From: Bradyrhizobium arachidis
GTDB taxonomy: Bacteria; Pseudomonadota; Alphaproteobacteria; Rhizobiales; Xanthobacteraceae
NCBI RefSeq assembly: GCF_015291705.1
Contig: NZ_CP030050.1
Span: 3,100,001 to 3,164,000, forward strand
DNA length: 64,000 bases
Direction: 5' to 3'
Under the pieces are notes generated by a model. It worked only from the letters and a program-made list of their open reading frames with translations, did no database searches and was not told where the DNA came from. A program made the position numbers and the translations under genes. Positions 44,555 through 52,642 of the stretch are shown piece after piece. Each line of letters starts with the position of its first letter. Position 1 is the first letter of the stretch.

Positions 44555-44668
44555 AAAAATCGAAAACAACCCCATGCACAGTAGAGGGGTCTTGATCGAC
44601 AAGGGGTTTCCAGTCGCGCCGTGACTCCTTGCGTGACCGCGATCACGTTGACACGTCGGGCAAAACAC
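44555..44668 (-). repeat. Dispersed repeat, copy 2 (inverted relative to 4181-4290)
   Basis: The minus strand carries the same two blocks as 4181-4290: TGTTTTGCCCGACGTGTCAA near 44648-44667 and the CTACTGTGCATGGGG block at 44561-44584. The spacing and middle sequence differ. It occupies most of the gap between the dehydrogenase and the zinc-finger gene. Confidence 0.75.
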
Positions 44669-44745
44669 CGGCAGGATGTGATCGTCGCGGATCGCGGCGT
44701 GAATGCGTTCGCGGCGACGGCGCGCACTTGCAGTGGGTTGAACCT

Positions 44746-45099
44746 ATGAAGTCTGAAAGGGATGGCATCAACCCCGCCGCCAGGCCGAGCGGAACGGGCT
44801 GCGTGGAATGCTCGGCTGCGGGCGGGTGGTGGTTCCATCTTCGCAGATGTGTCGAGTGCGGTCACATCGGCTGTTGTGATGCGTCACCCAATCAGCATGC
44901 ATCGAAACACAACGCAGCAACAGGTCACCCGATCATCACGAGCTTCGAGCCGGGCGAACGATGGTTTTACGACTATCGCACGGGTGAGGCTTTCGCCGGT
45001 CCGAAGCTACCAGGCCCGCTCTCCCGTCCGCTGGATCAGCCGGTGCCCGGGCCGGCTGGGGCGGTGCCTCCAGACTGGCAAACGCTGCTCCATGACTAG
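44746..45099 (+). CDS. UBP-type zinc-finger protein
   Basis: A 117-residue protein that is nearly all one UBP zinc finger. The Cys/His ligands are in GTGCVECSAAGGWWFHLRRC, CVECGHIGCCD and QHASKHNAATGHPIITSFEP, and GERWFYDYRTGE closes the domain. In eukaryotes this domain binds the C-terminus of ubiquitin. In bacteria it occurs as a small stand-alone protein of unknown role, perhaps binding a free C-terminal glycine tail. The start ATG at 44746 has no strong ribosome site. Confidence 0.9.
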   Translation: MKSERDGINPAARPSGTGCVECSAAGGWWFHLRRCVECGHIGCCDASPNQHASKHNAATGHPIITSFEPGERWFYDYRTGEAFAGPKLPGPLSRPLDQPVPGPAGAVPPDWQTLLHD

Positions 45100-45299
45100 G
45101 CCGTAGCTCTTTTAGCTATCGGCGGGTGTCCTGAAACTTGTCGGCCCAGACCGGTCGGCTCACGCGATCATTCATGCCGGGGCCGCAACGTCGGTGCGCC
45201 GCGGCAGCGATCTCGCCGTCTGCACCTGCCTCTCATTCGACCCATGAAGCCCAAATTCTCGGTATGGGCCTTGGCTTGCCCATTTCGACGGCTTGGAAT

Positions 45300-45311
45300 A
45301 TGTATAGACAT
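45300..45311. promoter_or_regulatory. Operator-like palindrome, left copy
   Basis: ATGTATAGACAT, preceded by GGAAT, lies 21 bases before the ABC ATPase gene. The same GGAAT-ATGTnTAGACAT sequence recurs at 49916-49932 before the divergent end of the cluster. TGTCTAGACA-like sites are typical of GntR/HutC-family repressors; that assignment is inference. The remaining 45100-45299 shows no gene. Confidence 0.7.
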
Positions 45312-45332
45312 GTTCGTTGAAGGTTGATCGGC

Positions 45333-46124
45333 ATGGATGATCGCGTGCTCGTGTTCGACGGGATAGGCCAGGACTTTCCGTCGCCGGGGCAGCGAACCCA
45401 GATCCGTGTGCTGGACGGGATCAGCTTCGAGGCCGCCCGCGGCAAGTTCATCGCGGTGATCGGACCGAGCGGCTGCGGGAAAAGCACGCTGCTCCAGATG
45501 GCCGCCGGCCTGCTCTTTCCAACGCGCGGGACGGTCCATCACCGTGGCCGCAAGGTCACGTCGGTCAATACCGAGGTGGGCTTCGTGCCGCAGCAGGCGC
45601 AGCTGTTGCCCTGGAAGACTCTTGCCGAAAACGTCGAGTTGCCGCTGGTGCTCCGCGGCGTCCCCGCGCACGAACGGCAAAAACGGGTTGACGATGTCCT
45701 TCGGTCTGTTGGCCTGACGGGGTTCGAGCAGCATTATCCGAGCCAACTCTCCGGCGGCATGCAGAAGCGCGGATCGATCGCGCGCACGCTGGTCTATCGT
45801 CCCGACGTGATCCTGATGGACGAGCCGTTTGGCGCTCTCGATGCCCAGACCCGTATGGTGATGCAAAGCGATCTCCAGACCCTGTCTATGGAAGCCGGCG
45901 CCACCGTCATATTCGTCACCCATGACATTACCGAAGCCGTGCTGCTCGCCGATAACGTCGTCGTGCTGAGCCAGAGGCCCTCACGGCTGCTCGCCAATAT
46001 CGAGATCAGCCTGCCCCGGCCGCGCAACATGTTCGAGCCGTTCAAGAACCCCAGCTTCGATGCCGCCTACGACGCCGTCTGGACCGAATTTCGTTCCCAG
46101 CTTCAAGCCGGACAGATCCATTGA
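45333..46124 (+). CDS. ABC importer ATPase (nitrate/sulfonate/taurine family)
   Basis: A 263-residue ATPase. Walker A is GPSGCGKST (residues about 44-52), the Q-loop is FVPQQAQLLPWKT, the signature is QLSGGMQKR and Walker B is VILMDEPFGALDAQTR, with a FVTHDITEA switch His. It closely follows the SsuB/TauB/NrtD pattern. It powers the permease and binding protein that follow. The start ATG follows GAAGGTTG; a TTG three codons earlier is possible. It sits behind the palindrome at 45300-45311. Confidence 0.94.
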   Translation: MDDRVLVFDGIGQDFPSPGQRTQIRVLDGISFEAARGKFIAVIGPSGCGKSTLLQMAAGLLFPTRGTVHHRGRKVTSVNTEVGFVPQQAQLLPWKTLAENVELPLVLRGVPAHERQKRVDDVLRSVGLTGFEQHYPSQLSGGMQKRGSIARTLVYRPDVILMDEPFGALDAQTRMVMQSDLQTLSMEAGATVIFVTHDITEAVLLADNVVVLSQRPSRLLANIEISLPRPRNMFEPFKNPSFDAAYDAVWTEFRSQLQAGQIH

Positions 46125-46138
46125 GCGAGCAGCAGGCC

Positions 46139-46981
46139 ATGAGCGAAGCTGCATCCCGGTCTTCGATCGCGTCAACGCGTGCGGGCGGCGGACCGGGCTT
46201 GATCGGTGCGAAAGCTTTGCAATGGCTTGCGAAGCTCCTGCCGGGTATCGCACTTCTGGTTTGCTGGCAGTGGGCCTCGGGGCGGTTGATCAAGGAGATC
46301 TACGTCAGCAAGCCGACGGCGGTTGCCGCGCGCCTGTACGAGTTGTTCGCCTCCGGCGAAATCTATCCGCATCTATGGATCACCGGGCAGGAGCTCGTGC
46401 TCGGTTACGTTATCGGCGTCTCAGGCGGTGTTTTCGCCGGTTACGCGCTTGGTCGCTCGCCGCGGCTTGCCCGGATATTCGAGCCCTATGTGATGGCCTT
46501 CTACGGGGTTCCCAAGATCGCGCTGGCACCGCTGTTCATCATCTGGTTCGGCATCGGCATCGGATCGAAGGTCGCGCTTGCCTCGATCATGGTGTTTTTC
46601 CTGGTCTTCTACAACGTGTTCGCCGGCGTCCGCAGCGTCGATCGCGAGCTCGTCAATCTCACGCTGGTGATGGGTGCCAACCAGCGCCAGCTGACCTATC
46701 ACGTCTTCCTGCCCGCCGCCGCCCCGTTCGTCATGCTCGGCATGCGGCTGGCGATTCCTTACAGCGTCATTGGTGTCATCGTCGGCGAGTTCACATCGTC
46801 GATGCAGGGGCTCGGCCTGTTCATCCATGAGGCGTCGTCGACCTACGATCCTGCCGGCGTTTTCGCGGGGATCGTCATCCTGCTCGGCTTCGTTACTTTT
46901 GCAAACCTCGTTGCCGGCGCGATCGAGCGTCGCCTTCTGCGCTGGCGAACATTGTCGGGTTCAGGCCCGATCGACGCTTGA
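46139..46981 (+). CDS. ABC importer permease (SsuC/TauC type)
   Basis: A 280-residue permease with about six helices. The docking loop is in VDRELVNLTLVMGANQRQLTYHVFLPAAAPF, and KIALAPLFIIWFGIGIGSK is the strongly conserved SsuC/TauC block. The start is uncertain: ATG at 46139 after AGCAGG, or TTG at 46121 overlapping the ATPase stop. It is followed 17 bases later by the binding protein. Confidence 0.93.
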   Translation: MSEAASRSSIASTRAGGGPGLIGAKALQWLAKLLPGIALLVCWQWASGRLIKEIYVSKPTAVAARLYELFASGEIYPHLWITGQELVLGYVIGVSGGVFAGYALGRSPRLARIFEPYVMAFYGVPKIALAPLFIIWFGIGIGSKVALASIMVFFLVFYNVFAGVRSVDRELVNLTLVMGANQRQLTYHVFLPAAAPFVMLGMRLAIPYSVIGVIVGEFTSSMQGLGLFIHEASSTYDPAGVFAGIVILLGFVTFANLVAGAIERRLLRWRTLSGSGPIDA

Positions 46982-46998
46982 ATCGGGAGAATTGATCC

Positions 46999-48039
46999 AT
47001 GCGCGTCACGATGAAATGGGCGAGGGCGGCCACGGTCGCCGCGGCAATCGCCTTGCCGCCCAGCCTCGCCGAAGCCCAGCAGGCGGTTCGCATCGGATTG
47101 GGAGCCCCGACGTTAAGCTTCCTCCCGGTCTGGTCGGGGCGCGCGCTCGACACGTTCAAGCCGCAAGGCCTCACCGCCACGATCGCCGCGTTGCCCGGCG
47201 GCGATGCGTCCGCACTCGCGGCGCTCGATGCGGGTGATATCGATCTGGCCGCAGTCGGTCCGGATTCGATGCTGCGTGCGGTGGCCAAGGGCCAGCCGTT
47301 CGAGATCGTCTATTCGTTGATGTCGAAAGTGACGCTACAACTCGTCGTGTCCAAGGACTTCCTCGAACGCGCCGGCGTGAAGCCGACCGATCCCCTGCCG
47401 AAGCGGCTGGCCGCCCTGAAGGGCGCGACGTTCGGCGCGACCGCGCTCGCCGGCGCACAGGAGGCCGCGGCGCGCTGGCTCGCCGGTCAAGGCGGGCTCG
47501 ATGCGAAGAACGATATCAAGGTGGCGCAGGTCGGCAGCCCCATCGCGATCCAGGCGGCGCTCGAGGCCAAGCGCATCGATGCCTTCGTTCTTTCTCCGCC
47601 CGAGGGATTTCTTGCGGAGAAGGCGGGTACTGGCCTCGTGCTCGTCTCGATGGGCGATGAATTCCCGCTTCTCGCCAAGCAACCCTATCTCGTCCTGGTC
47701 GCAAAGAAGCCGATCAGCCCTGGCGCCTCCGAGCTGATCCAGAAGACGGTCAATGCGATGCAGGCGGCAAGCGCAGCCGTGCTCGACAAGCCAGCCGAGA
47801 CGGCTGACGCGATCCAGAAGCAGTTCTTCGCCAAGGCCGATCCGCAGGCGATCGCCTCGGCGGTCAAGAGCATGAGCAGCGGTGTGGCGGGCCGCGGCGC
47901 GATCGACGTCGACGGCATGAAGAACGCGCTGACCTTCAACAAGGAGGTAGGCAACAATTTCGGCAAGGAATTCGACGCCGCGGCGACCAAGGACGATTTG
48001 TGGACCAACAGCTTCGTGGACGCGGCGAAGGCCAAATAG
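46999..48039 (+). CDS. ABC importer substrate-binding protein (SsuA/NMT1-like)
   Basis: A 346-residue periplasmic binding protein. Signal peptide at residues 1-29 (KWARAATVAAAIALPPSLAEA), then VRIGLGAPTLSFLPVWSGRALDTF, a GGDASALAALDAGDIDLAAVGPD block and LKGATFGATALAGAQEAAARW, which match the NMT1/SsuA family. These bind sulfonates, nitrate, thiamine precursors or aromatic acids. It completes a three-gene importer and is convergent with the PhnD-like gene. The ligand is unknown. Confidence 0.92.
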   Translation: MRVTMKWARAATVAAAIALPPSLAEAQQAVRIGLGAPTLSFLPVWSGRALDTFKPQGLTATIAALPGGDASALAALDAGDIDLAAVGPDSMLRAVAKGQPFEIVYSLMSKVTLQLVVSKDFLERAGVKPTDPLPKRLAALKGATFGATALAGAQEAAARWLAGQGGLDAKNDIKVAQVGSPIAIQAALEAKRIDAFVLSPPEGFLAEKAGTGLVLVSMGDEFPLLAKQPYLVLVAKKPISPGASELIQKTVNAMQAASAAVLDKPAETADAIQKQFFAKADPQAIASAVKSMSSGVAGRGAIDVDGMKNALTFNKEVGNNFGKEFDAAATKDDLWTNSFVDAAKAK

Positions 48040-48051
48040 AGCAGGCGGCGC

Positions 48052-48891
48052 CTAGCCTGGTTGCGCATAACCGGCGGCGCGCGCTTCGGCATCCCAGCGC
48101 AACGTGAGCTCGTAGCTGGCAAGGTCGACGGCAGCGAAGGCGTCGAGGCAGAGTCGCTCGCGGAGGGATGCGCAGGCGGGAGCCGCTGCAAAGCCCCAAA
48201 GCGCCGTCTGCAGTGCGGCGATAACGTCGTCGGGGCACCCGCCTGCCGCGACCAGAAAGGGGATCGGCGCAAGGTCGGTGGTCGCGACGATGCGGATCTG
48301 CGAGTCGAGTAGCGGATCGTGGCGCAGCATCAGATCCAGCGCATAGCTGTCGAGCGGACCGACGTCGATCTCATCGTCGAGAAGCGCCCTGATGACCCGG
48401 CCTGGTGTCGTGAGGGGCCCGACGCTTTCGCGATAAAGGTTCGCACCGCGTTGTCGATAATGCGGCAAGAGATGGTGGCGCAGGGCGTTGTAACCCGAAT
48501 GCGAGTCCGGGACGGTGAAGCCAAGCCGGCCGCCGAACGTGTCTTCAAGCGATCGAAATCGGGAGTCGGCACGGACGACAAGGCGCGTCGCATACACCGG
48601 CATCCCGCCGTAGAGCGCGCCGAATGGAACAGGCGCGGCGACAGGCCGGGGGCGGTCGGCCGCGAGCATGAACGGAAATCCGCACATGAAGGCGGCACCG
48701 AGGTCCCTGCGCGCCCACAGATCGGACAGCGGTAGCGGGAATGCATGATCGATGACGTCAAGGGCAATCCCGCTCTCGCGCGCCAGCCAGTCGAACAACT
48801 CGGTCCAGGCCGCAGCCGCTGCAGGCACGCCCGAATACATCCGCGCGTTCGCGACGTAGTACAGCGTGGACGGCCGTGCGCCGCCAGTCAT
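48052..48891 (-). CDS. PhnD-like substrate-binding-fold protein without signal peptide
   Basis: A 279-residue protein with the type 2 periplasmic binding fold of the PhnD family: LYYVANARMYSGVPAAAAAW, LGAAFMCGFPFMLA, LGFTVPDSHSGYNALRHHLLP and LLDDEIDVGPLDSYALDL appear in the usual order. It has no signal peptide, so it may act in the cytoplasm as a sensor or enzyme, or start wrongly. The ATG overlaps the stop of the ornithine-cyclodeaminase-like gene (ATGA, 48888-48891), so the two are coupled. It meets the importer operon tail to tail with 12 bases between them. Confidence 0.85.
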   Translation of the reverse strand: MTGGARPSTLYYVANARMYSGVPAAAAAWTELFDWLARESGIALDVIDHAFPLPLSDLWARRDLGAAFMCGFPFMLAADRPRPVAAPVPFGALYGGMPVYATRLVVRADSRFRSLEDTFGGRLGFTVPDSHSGYNALRHHLLPHYRQRGANLYRESVGPLTTPGRVIRALLDDEIDVGPLDSYALDLMLRHDPLLDSQIRIVATTDLAPIPFLVAAGGCPDDVIAALQTALWGFAAAPACASLRERLCLDAFAAVDLASYELTLRWDAEARAAGYAQPG

Positions 48892-49889
48892 GCAAACCGC
48901 AGACGTTGGCCGATGCCGAGACGCTCGGCCTTCTCCAGCATGGCATGACCCAGTGCGATGTCGGAGAGCGAAAGCCCGCGATGCCAGAGCAGATTGGTCT
49001 CCGCGTCGCTTTCGCGGCCAGGTTTCAGCCCGGCGACGATCTGTCCAAGCTCGGCGTGCAGCGTCTTCTCGGACAGCTTGCCGGCCTCGACGTGCGCGCG
49101 GAGGCTGCCGAACTTGCCCCCTTTGCACTGCCCCCAATCGTCGACCACGAGCTTGGCCATGATATCGGTCAGTGAGAGCTCGATCGCGCTCATCGTGCCA
49201 TAGGGGACGACGAAGGCGCCCTTCTTGATCCATTCGGTCTTGAGCATGGGCGCCGGTTTGTCGAGACGGGACGCCTCGACGACGATGTCGGCGCCTTCGA
49301 GGCAGGACTGCCAATCCGCGGTTGCGATGACCTTCTTTCCGAGATCGCGCGAGAGCCGTTCGGCAAAGCCATTACGGCTGTCTTCTCGCCGCGAATGGAC
49401 CCGGATCTCGTCGAAGTCGAAGAGATGATCGAGCAATCGCACGTTCCAATAGGCGGTGCCGCGCGCCCCGATATGTCCCAGGACTTTCGAGTTCTTTCGG
49501 GCGAGATATTTGGCGCCGATCGCGGTGACCGCACCTGTGCGCATGTCGGTGATGCCGCTGGCGTCCATGATCGCTTTCGGCGCACCGTTTGACGGGTCGA
49601 ACAGGGTCAATATTCCCAGCTCCGAATGGAGGCCGAGCTTGTAATTGTCGACGAAGTCGCCGACGACCTTCACACCGGCCCTGTCGATAGGCGCCTTGAT
49701 CGCCCCGCGAAGCACGTTGAAATGACCGTTCGCCACGCCCGGTTCGAGATGGACTCGCGGTTCGATGACCGTGTCGCCACGGCCTTGCGCCGCCAGGCTA
49801 GTCTCGATCGCGGCCAGGATCTCCTCGTCGGTGATCTTGAGCTCCTCGATGTCGAGGCGATTCAGATAGGCGATGTAGATCGGCGGCAT
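48888..49889 (-). CDS. Ornithine cyclodeaminase/mu-crystallin-family enzyme
   Basis: A 333-residue NAD-dependent protein. The Rossmann core is VLGHIGARGTAYWNVRLLDH with HSRREDSR at the next strand; upstream blocks KVVGDFVDNYKLGLHSELGILTLFD and ITDMRTGAVTAIGAKYLA are the family signatures, with the substrate-binding Arg and Lys. Relatives include ornithine cyclodeaminase, alanine dehydrogenase and ketimine reductases. The GxGxxG is GHIGARG rather than GxGxQG. It is first in a two-gene operon, 31 bases after the palindrome at 49921-49932. By context it acts on the compound the neighbouring importer brings in. Confidence 0.92.
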   Translation of the reverse strand: MPPIYIAYLNRLDIEELKITDEEILAAIETSLAAQGRGDTVIEPRVHLEPGVANGHFNVLRGAIKAPIDRAGVKVVGDFVDNYKLGLHSELGILTLFDPSNGAPKAIMDASGITDMRTGAVTAIGAKYLARKNSKVLGHIGARGTAYWNVRLLDHLFDFDEIRVHSRREDSRNGFAERLSRDLGKKVIATADWQSCLEGADIVVEASRLDKPAPMLKTEWIKKGAFVVPYGTMSAIELSLTDIMAKLVVDDWGQCKGGKFGSLRAHVEAGKLSEKTLHAELGQIVAGLKPGRESDAETNLLWHRGLSLSDIALGHAMLEKAERLGIGQRLRFA

Positions 49890-49920
49890 GGCGAGGCTCC
49901 CGAGAAGACGGCTCCGGAAT

Positions 49921-49932
49921 ATGTCTAGACAT
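49921..49932. promoter_or_regulatory. Operator-like palindrome, right copy (perfect)
   Basis: ATGTCTAGACAT is a perfect 12-base palindrome, 31 bases upstream of the ornithine-cyclodeaminase-like gene and preceded by GGAAT as at the left copy (45300-45311). It is probably the binding site of the regulator that also controls the importer. No regulator gene is found in the cluster. Confidence 0.75.
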
Positions 49933-49977
49933 TAAAGGGCCCGCGGGGGCTGTCAACGCACACGGCGTGGAGCGACC

Positions 49978-50073
49978 TATGCGGCCGGGGGGAGGCCGTT
50001 GACGGGTGATCCCGTGCTCGCCGATCCCCCGCGACAAGCCTTTTGCGAGGCGTGCAGGGCGGCCTCCGCGGCG
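49978..50073 (-). pseudogene. Decayed SDR fragment
   Basis: The minus strand reads RGGRPARLAKGLSRGIGEHG followed by ITRQRPPPGRI. The intact SDR at 53910-54653 has AAVHAWAKGLSREIGEHGIT then INCIPPGRI. About 30 residues of the C-terminal half of an SDR therefore survive, without start or stop context, with altered residues. It sits in the 363-base gap 49890-50252, which otherwise holds only the palindrome at 49921. Confidence 0.65.
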
Positions 50074-50252
50074 TGCCACGCTGGCTCCGTCGATGGGTTT
50101 CGATGCGCTCAACCCCATCCGCTTGTACCACGCGCGGTGCCCGCTTCATGCCGTCCAGCGGCGCGTCTCCCTGGCTACGTTTGAGCCAGATCAACACTCC
50201 CCCGTTCGCCCGCCGGACCTTTCCATCAGCATCCATGGAAAGGGCGGCCGGT

Positions 50253-51353
50253 ATGCAGACTCTGCTCAGGGAAATCCGGGATACCCCTTTGCTCTGGATG
50301 CTGGTGTTCGTGCCGATCGTGCTGGTGGCCGAGGCGGCGGCGCCGCATTCCCACACGCTGCTGTTCGTGCTGGCGGTGCTTGCGATCGTGCCGCTGGCGG
50401 CGCTGCTCAGCCATGCCACCGAGGCGGTCGCCGCCAAGACCGGCGATGCCGTGGGCGGACTGCTCAATGCCACGCTCGGCAATCTGACCGAGCTGATCAT
50501 CGCCATCGCGGCGCTGCGCGCAGGCCAGTACATGCTGGTGAAGGCATCGATTGCGGGTGCGATCGTCACCAATGCTGTGTTCATGCTGGGCGCCTGCCTG
50601 CTGCTCGGCGGCCTGCGCTACCACGTGCAGGAGTATAACCGCGCCGGCGCGCGGCTTTCGTCCGGCCTGCTGCTGATGGCGACCGTCGCCCTGCTGGCGC
50701 CTTCGGCGGTCGCCGATCTCGAGCACCTGCCGCAGGACGGCGGGATCATCCACAAGCTCAGTGTCGGCATTTCGGTCCTGCTGATCATTGCCTACGGGCT
50801 CGGCCTGTTGTTCTCGCTCGGGACGCACAAGGAATTGTTCGCAAGCACCGATCACGGCGATGACAAGGAGGCGCACTGGCCGGTCGGAGTAGCCGCCGGC
50901 ACGCTGCTGGTCGTCACCGTGCTGGTCGCGCTGGTCAGCGAAATCTTCGTGGAATCGGTGCAGAAGGCGGCGGAAACCTTCGGGATGAGCCCGGCCTTCG
51001 TCGGCTTCATCGTCGTCTCGCTGGTCGGCGCCGCCGCAGAATTTGCGGTGGCCTTCGGCGCGGCGCGCAAGAACCGGCTCGACATGGCCGTCAGCATTGC
51101 GCTCGGCAGCGCCTCCCAGATCGCGCTGTTCGTGGCCCCCGCGCTGGTGCTGCTCAGCTACGTCGTGGGGCCGAAGCCGATGGACCTGCAGTTCTGGCCG
51201 GGCGCGGTGACCATGGTGATGATCGCAACGGTCACGTCCGCGTTCGTCACCGCGAGCGGACGCTCGGCCTGGTTCGTCGGCGCCCTGATGATCCTCATTT
51301 ACGCGGTGTTCGCGCTGACCCTCTATGTGGTCCCGCCGGCGGGCGAGGGATGA
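50253..51353 (+). CDS. Calcium/proton antiporter (CaCA family)
   Basis: A 366-residue inner-membrane protein with about 11 helices. The two alpha-repeats are visible: GGLLNATLGNLTELIIAIAAL (about residues 66-86) and SLVGAAAEFAVAFGAARKNRLDMA with ALGSASQIALFVAPALVL (about 255-300), holding the ion-binding Glu residues. An acidic, His-containing loop lies between the halves. It exchanges Ca2+ or Na+ for protons, as in ChaA and Cax. ATG at 50253 is chosen over the ATG six codons earlier because AAAGGG lies upstream. Confidence 0.92.
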   Translation: MQTLLREIRDTPLLWMLVFVPIVLVAEAAAPHSHTLLFVLAVLAIVPLAALLSHATEAVAAKTGDAVGGLLNATLGNLTELIIAIAALRAGQYMLVKASIAGAIVTNAVFMLGACLLLGGLRYHVQEYNRAGARLSSGLLLMATVALLAPSAVADLEHLPQDGGIIHKLSVGISVLLIIAYGLGLLFSLGTHKELFASTDHGDDKEAHWPVGVAAGTLLVVTVLVALVSEIFVESVQKAAETFGMSPAFVGFIVVSLVGAAAEFAVAFGAARKNRLDMAVSIALGSASQIALFVAPALVLLSYVVGPKPMDLQFWPGAVTMVMIATVTSAFVTASGRSAWFVGALMILIYAVFALTLYVVPPAGEG

Positions 51354-51360
51354 AGTGCGC

Positions 51361-51441
51361 AGGATGGGTAGAGCACCTGCGAGACCCATGACGTTTCAAT
51401 TTGGACGGCGATCGATGGGTTTCGCTGCGCTCTACCCATCC
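51361..51441. repeat. Inverted repeat with 14-bp perfect arms
   Basis: AGGATGGGTAGAGC (51361-51374) and GCTCTACCCATCCT (51428-51441) are exact reverse complements, just after the antiporter gene. The type is familiar from Bradyrhizobium intergenic DNA and may work as a terminator. Confidence 0.7.
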
Positions 51442-51448
51442 TACGGGC

Positions 51449-51554
51449 TAGAGCATTTTCGGTTCTGATTGAATCAGAACCGAAGCTCTAGATTCTTGTT
51501 TTGACGCGGTTTCTTCACGCGAACCGGCTTCCACTTCGCTCGAAAACGCTCTAG
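51449..51554. repeat. Compound repeat overlapping the end of the Gly/Tyr-rich gene
   Basis: The element is bounded by CTAGAGC (51449-51455) and GCTCTAG (51548-51554). Inside is a near-perfect hairpin, CGGTTCTGATT-G-AATCAGAACCG (51460-51482), and TTCACGCGAACCGG. The stop codon of the Gly/Tyr-rich gene (TAG, 51551-51553) lies in the right end of the repeat. Confidence 0.75.
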
Positions 51555-52000
51555 TAGGCCCAATAGCTGCCGGAGGGCGCGCAATAATCGTCGGCGTAGC
51601 CGTAGCTGCCGCCATAACCGTAATACGATGCGGACGGGTAGCTGTAGCCGTAGCTGTAGGCGGGATAGCCGCCATAGTAGCCACCATAGCCGCCGTAATA
51701 GGCGCTCCGCGCGATCGCGCCGCCGACCACGGCGCCGGCGACGCCATAACCGAGGCCGCGATAGCCGTAGCCGCGATAGCCCCAGCCTCCGCGATAGCCC
51801 CAACCGCGGTAGCCGCCGCCGCGATAGCCGTAGCCGCCGCGCCAGCCGCCGACCCAACGCACTTCGGTCGTGGCCTGATCGACCATCGATTTCATCGCCG
51901 ACAGATGCGTGGGGATCGGCCCGGCCTGGGCGCCCGTGCCGAGAAGCAAGGTGCTTGCCGCAGCGAGCATGAGGCGACGCAGGAAGTTCGAGGAGGTCAT
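51551..52000 (-). CDS. Secreted Gly/Tyr-rich protein
   Basis: A 149-residue protein with a signal peptide (RRLMLAAASTLLLGTGAQAG). A short spacer with HLSAMKSMVDQ is followed by about 100 residues of GYRGGG/YGG-type repeats broken by one hydrophobic segment (GYGVAGAVVGGAIARSAYY). Such proteins are common in Bradyrhizobium as surface or outer-membrane-associated hypotheticals; I do not know a function. Two Cys are absent apart from one near the end. The stop codon falls within an intergenic repeat, so the C-terminus may have been changed by the repeat. Confidence 0.8.
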   Translation of the reverse strand: MTSSNFLRRLMLAAASTLLLGTGAQAGPIPTHLSAMKSMVDQATTEVRWVGGWRGGYGYRGGGYRGWGYRGGWGYRGYGYRGLGYGVAGAVVGGAIARSAYYGGYGGYYGGYPAYSYGYSYPSASYYGYGGSYGYADDYCAPSGSYWAY

Positions 52001-52124
52001 GATCGATCATCTCCTTGGCTATGGGCGGCGCTTCTGCGCGGCCATCGACAACCATTCCGGAATGGCGGTGCCGTGGCAAGCTTGATCTAGATCAAAGTAT
52101 CCGGCGCCGCCTGTGCAGGCCTTC

Positions 52125-52550
52125 TTACGCGGGCGCGTCCAGCGCCTTCAGATCGTCCGCCGCGGTGACGATCGCATTGCGGATTATCAGGAAATACTCC
52201 GCATCGATCCGGGAGGCGAGCCAGTCCAACTCTCCCCTGTAGCCGTGTTCATTCTCCTTGCGGACCACGCCTTCCTCGATCAGGGCTTCGAGGCAGCGGC
52301 GGACGTTGGAGCGCGGCAATCCCAGATGCCTGGACAGGTCGGAAGCCGTCAAGGGCGGTGCGCCGAGATCGTCGGCGACGCGGATCGCCAGCGCCGTCAG
52401 CAGCTCTTCGAACACCGCGCCGAGATGCTTGCGCGCGTAGCCACTGCGCATCGCCACGAAGCAGGCCACGGTCAAGCGGCCGATGATCGCCGATTGCTTG
52501 TGACGCTTCGCCAATGCTGGATCTGAATTGTCTGAGGTTTTCCCGGCCAT
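52125..52550 (-). CDS. Winged-helix DNA-binding protein (MarR/GntR-like)
   Basis: A small regulator of about 141 residues. The helix-turn-helix is in PLTASDLSRHLGLPRSNVRRCLEALIEEGVVRKENE (about residues 75-110), a winged-helix pattern. The part before it is helical and could dimerise. No ligand or metal domain is seen. The start is uncertain: ATG at 52550 after GAGAGTGG, or ATG at 52577. It lies beside a run of small hypothetical genes; its targets are unknown. Confidence 0.75.
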   Translation of the reverse strand: MAGKTSDNSDPALAKRHKQSAIIGRLTVACFVAMRSGYARKHLGAVFEELLTALAIRVADDLGAPPLTASDLSRHLGLPRSNVRRCLEALIEEGVVRKENEHGYRGELDWLASRIDAEYFLIIRNAIVTAADDLKALDAPA

Positions 52551-52642
52551 TTTCGCCACTCTCGTTTTTGCTTGCATTTGTGTTTAGCGGGGGCATCTTC
52601 GTTTGCAAAACGCGCGGAAAACGCGAAGCAGAAAACGCGGAT

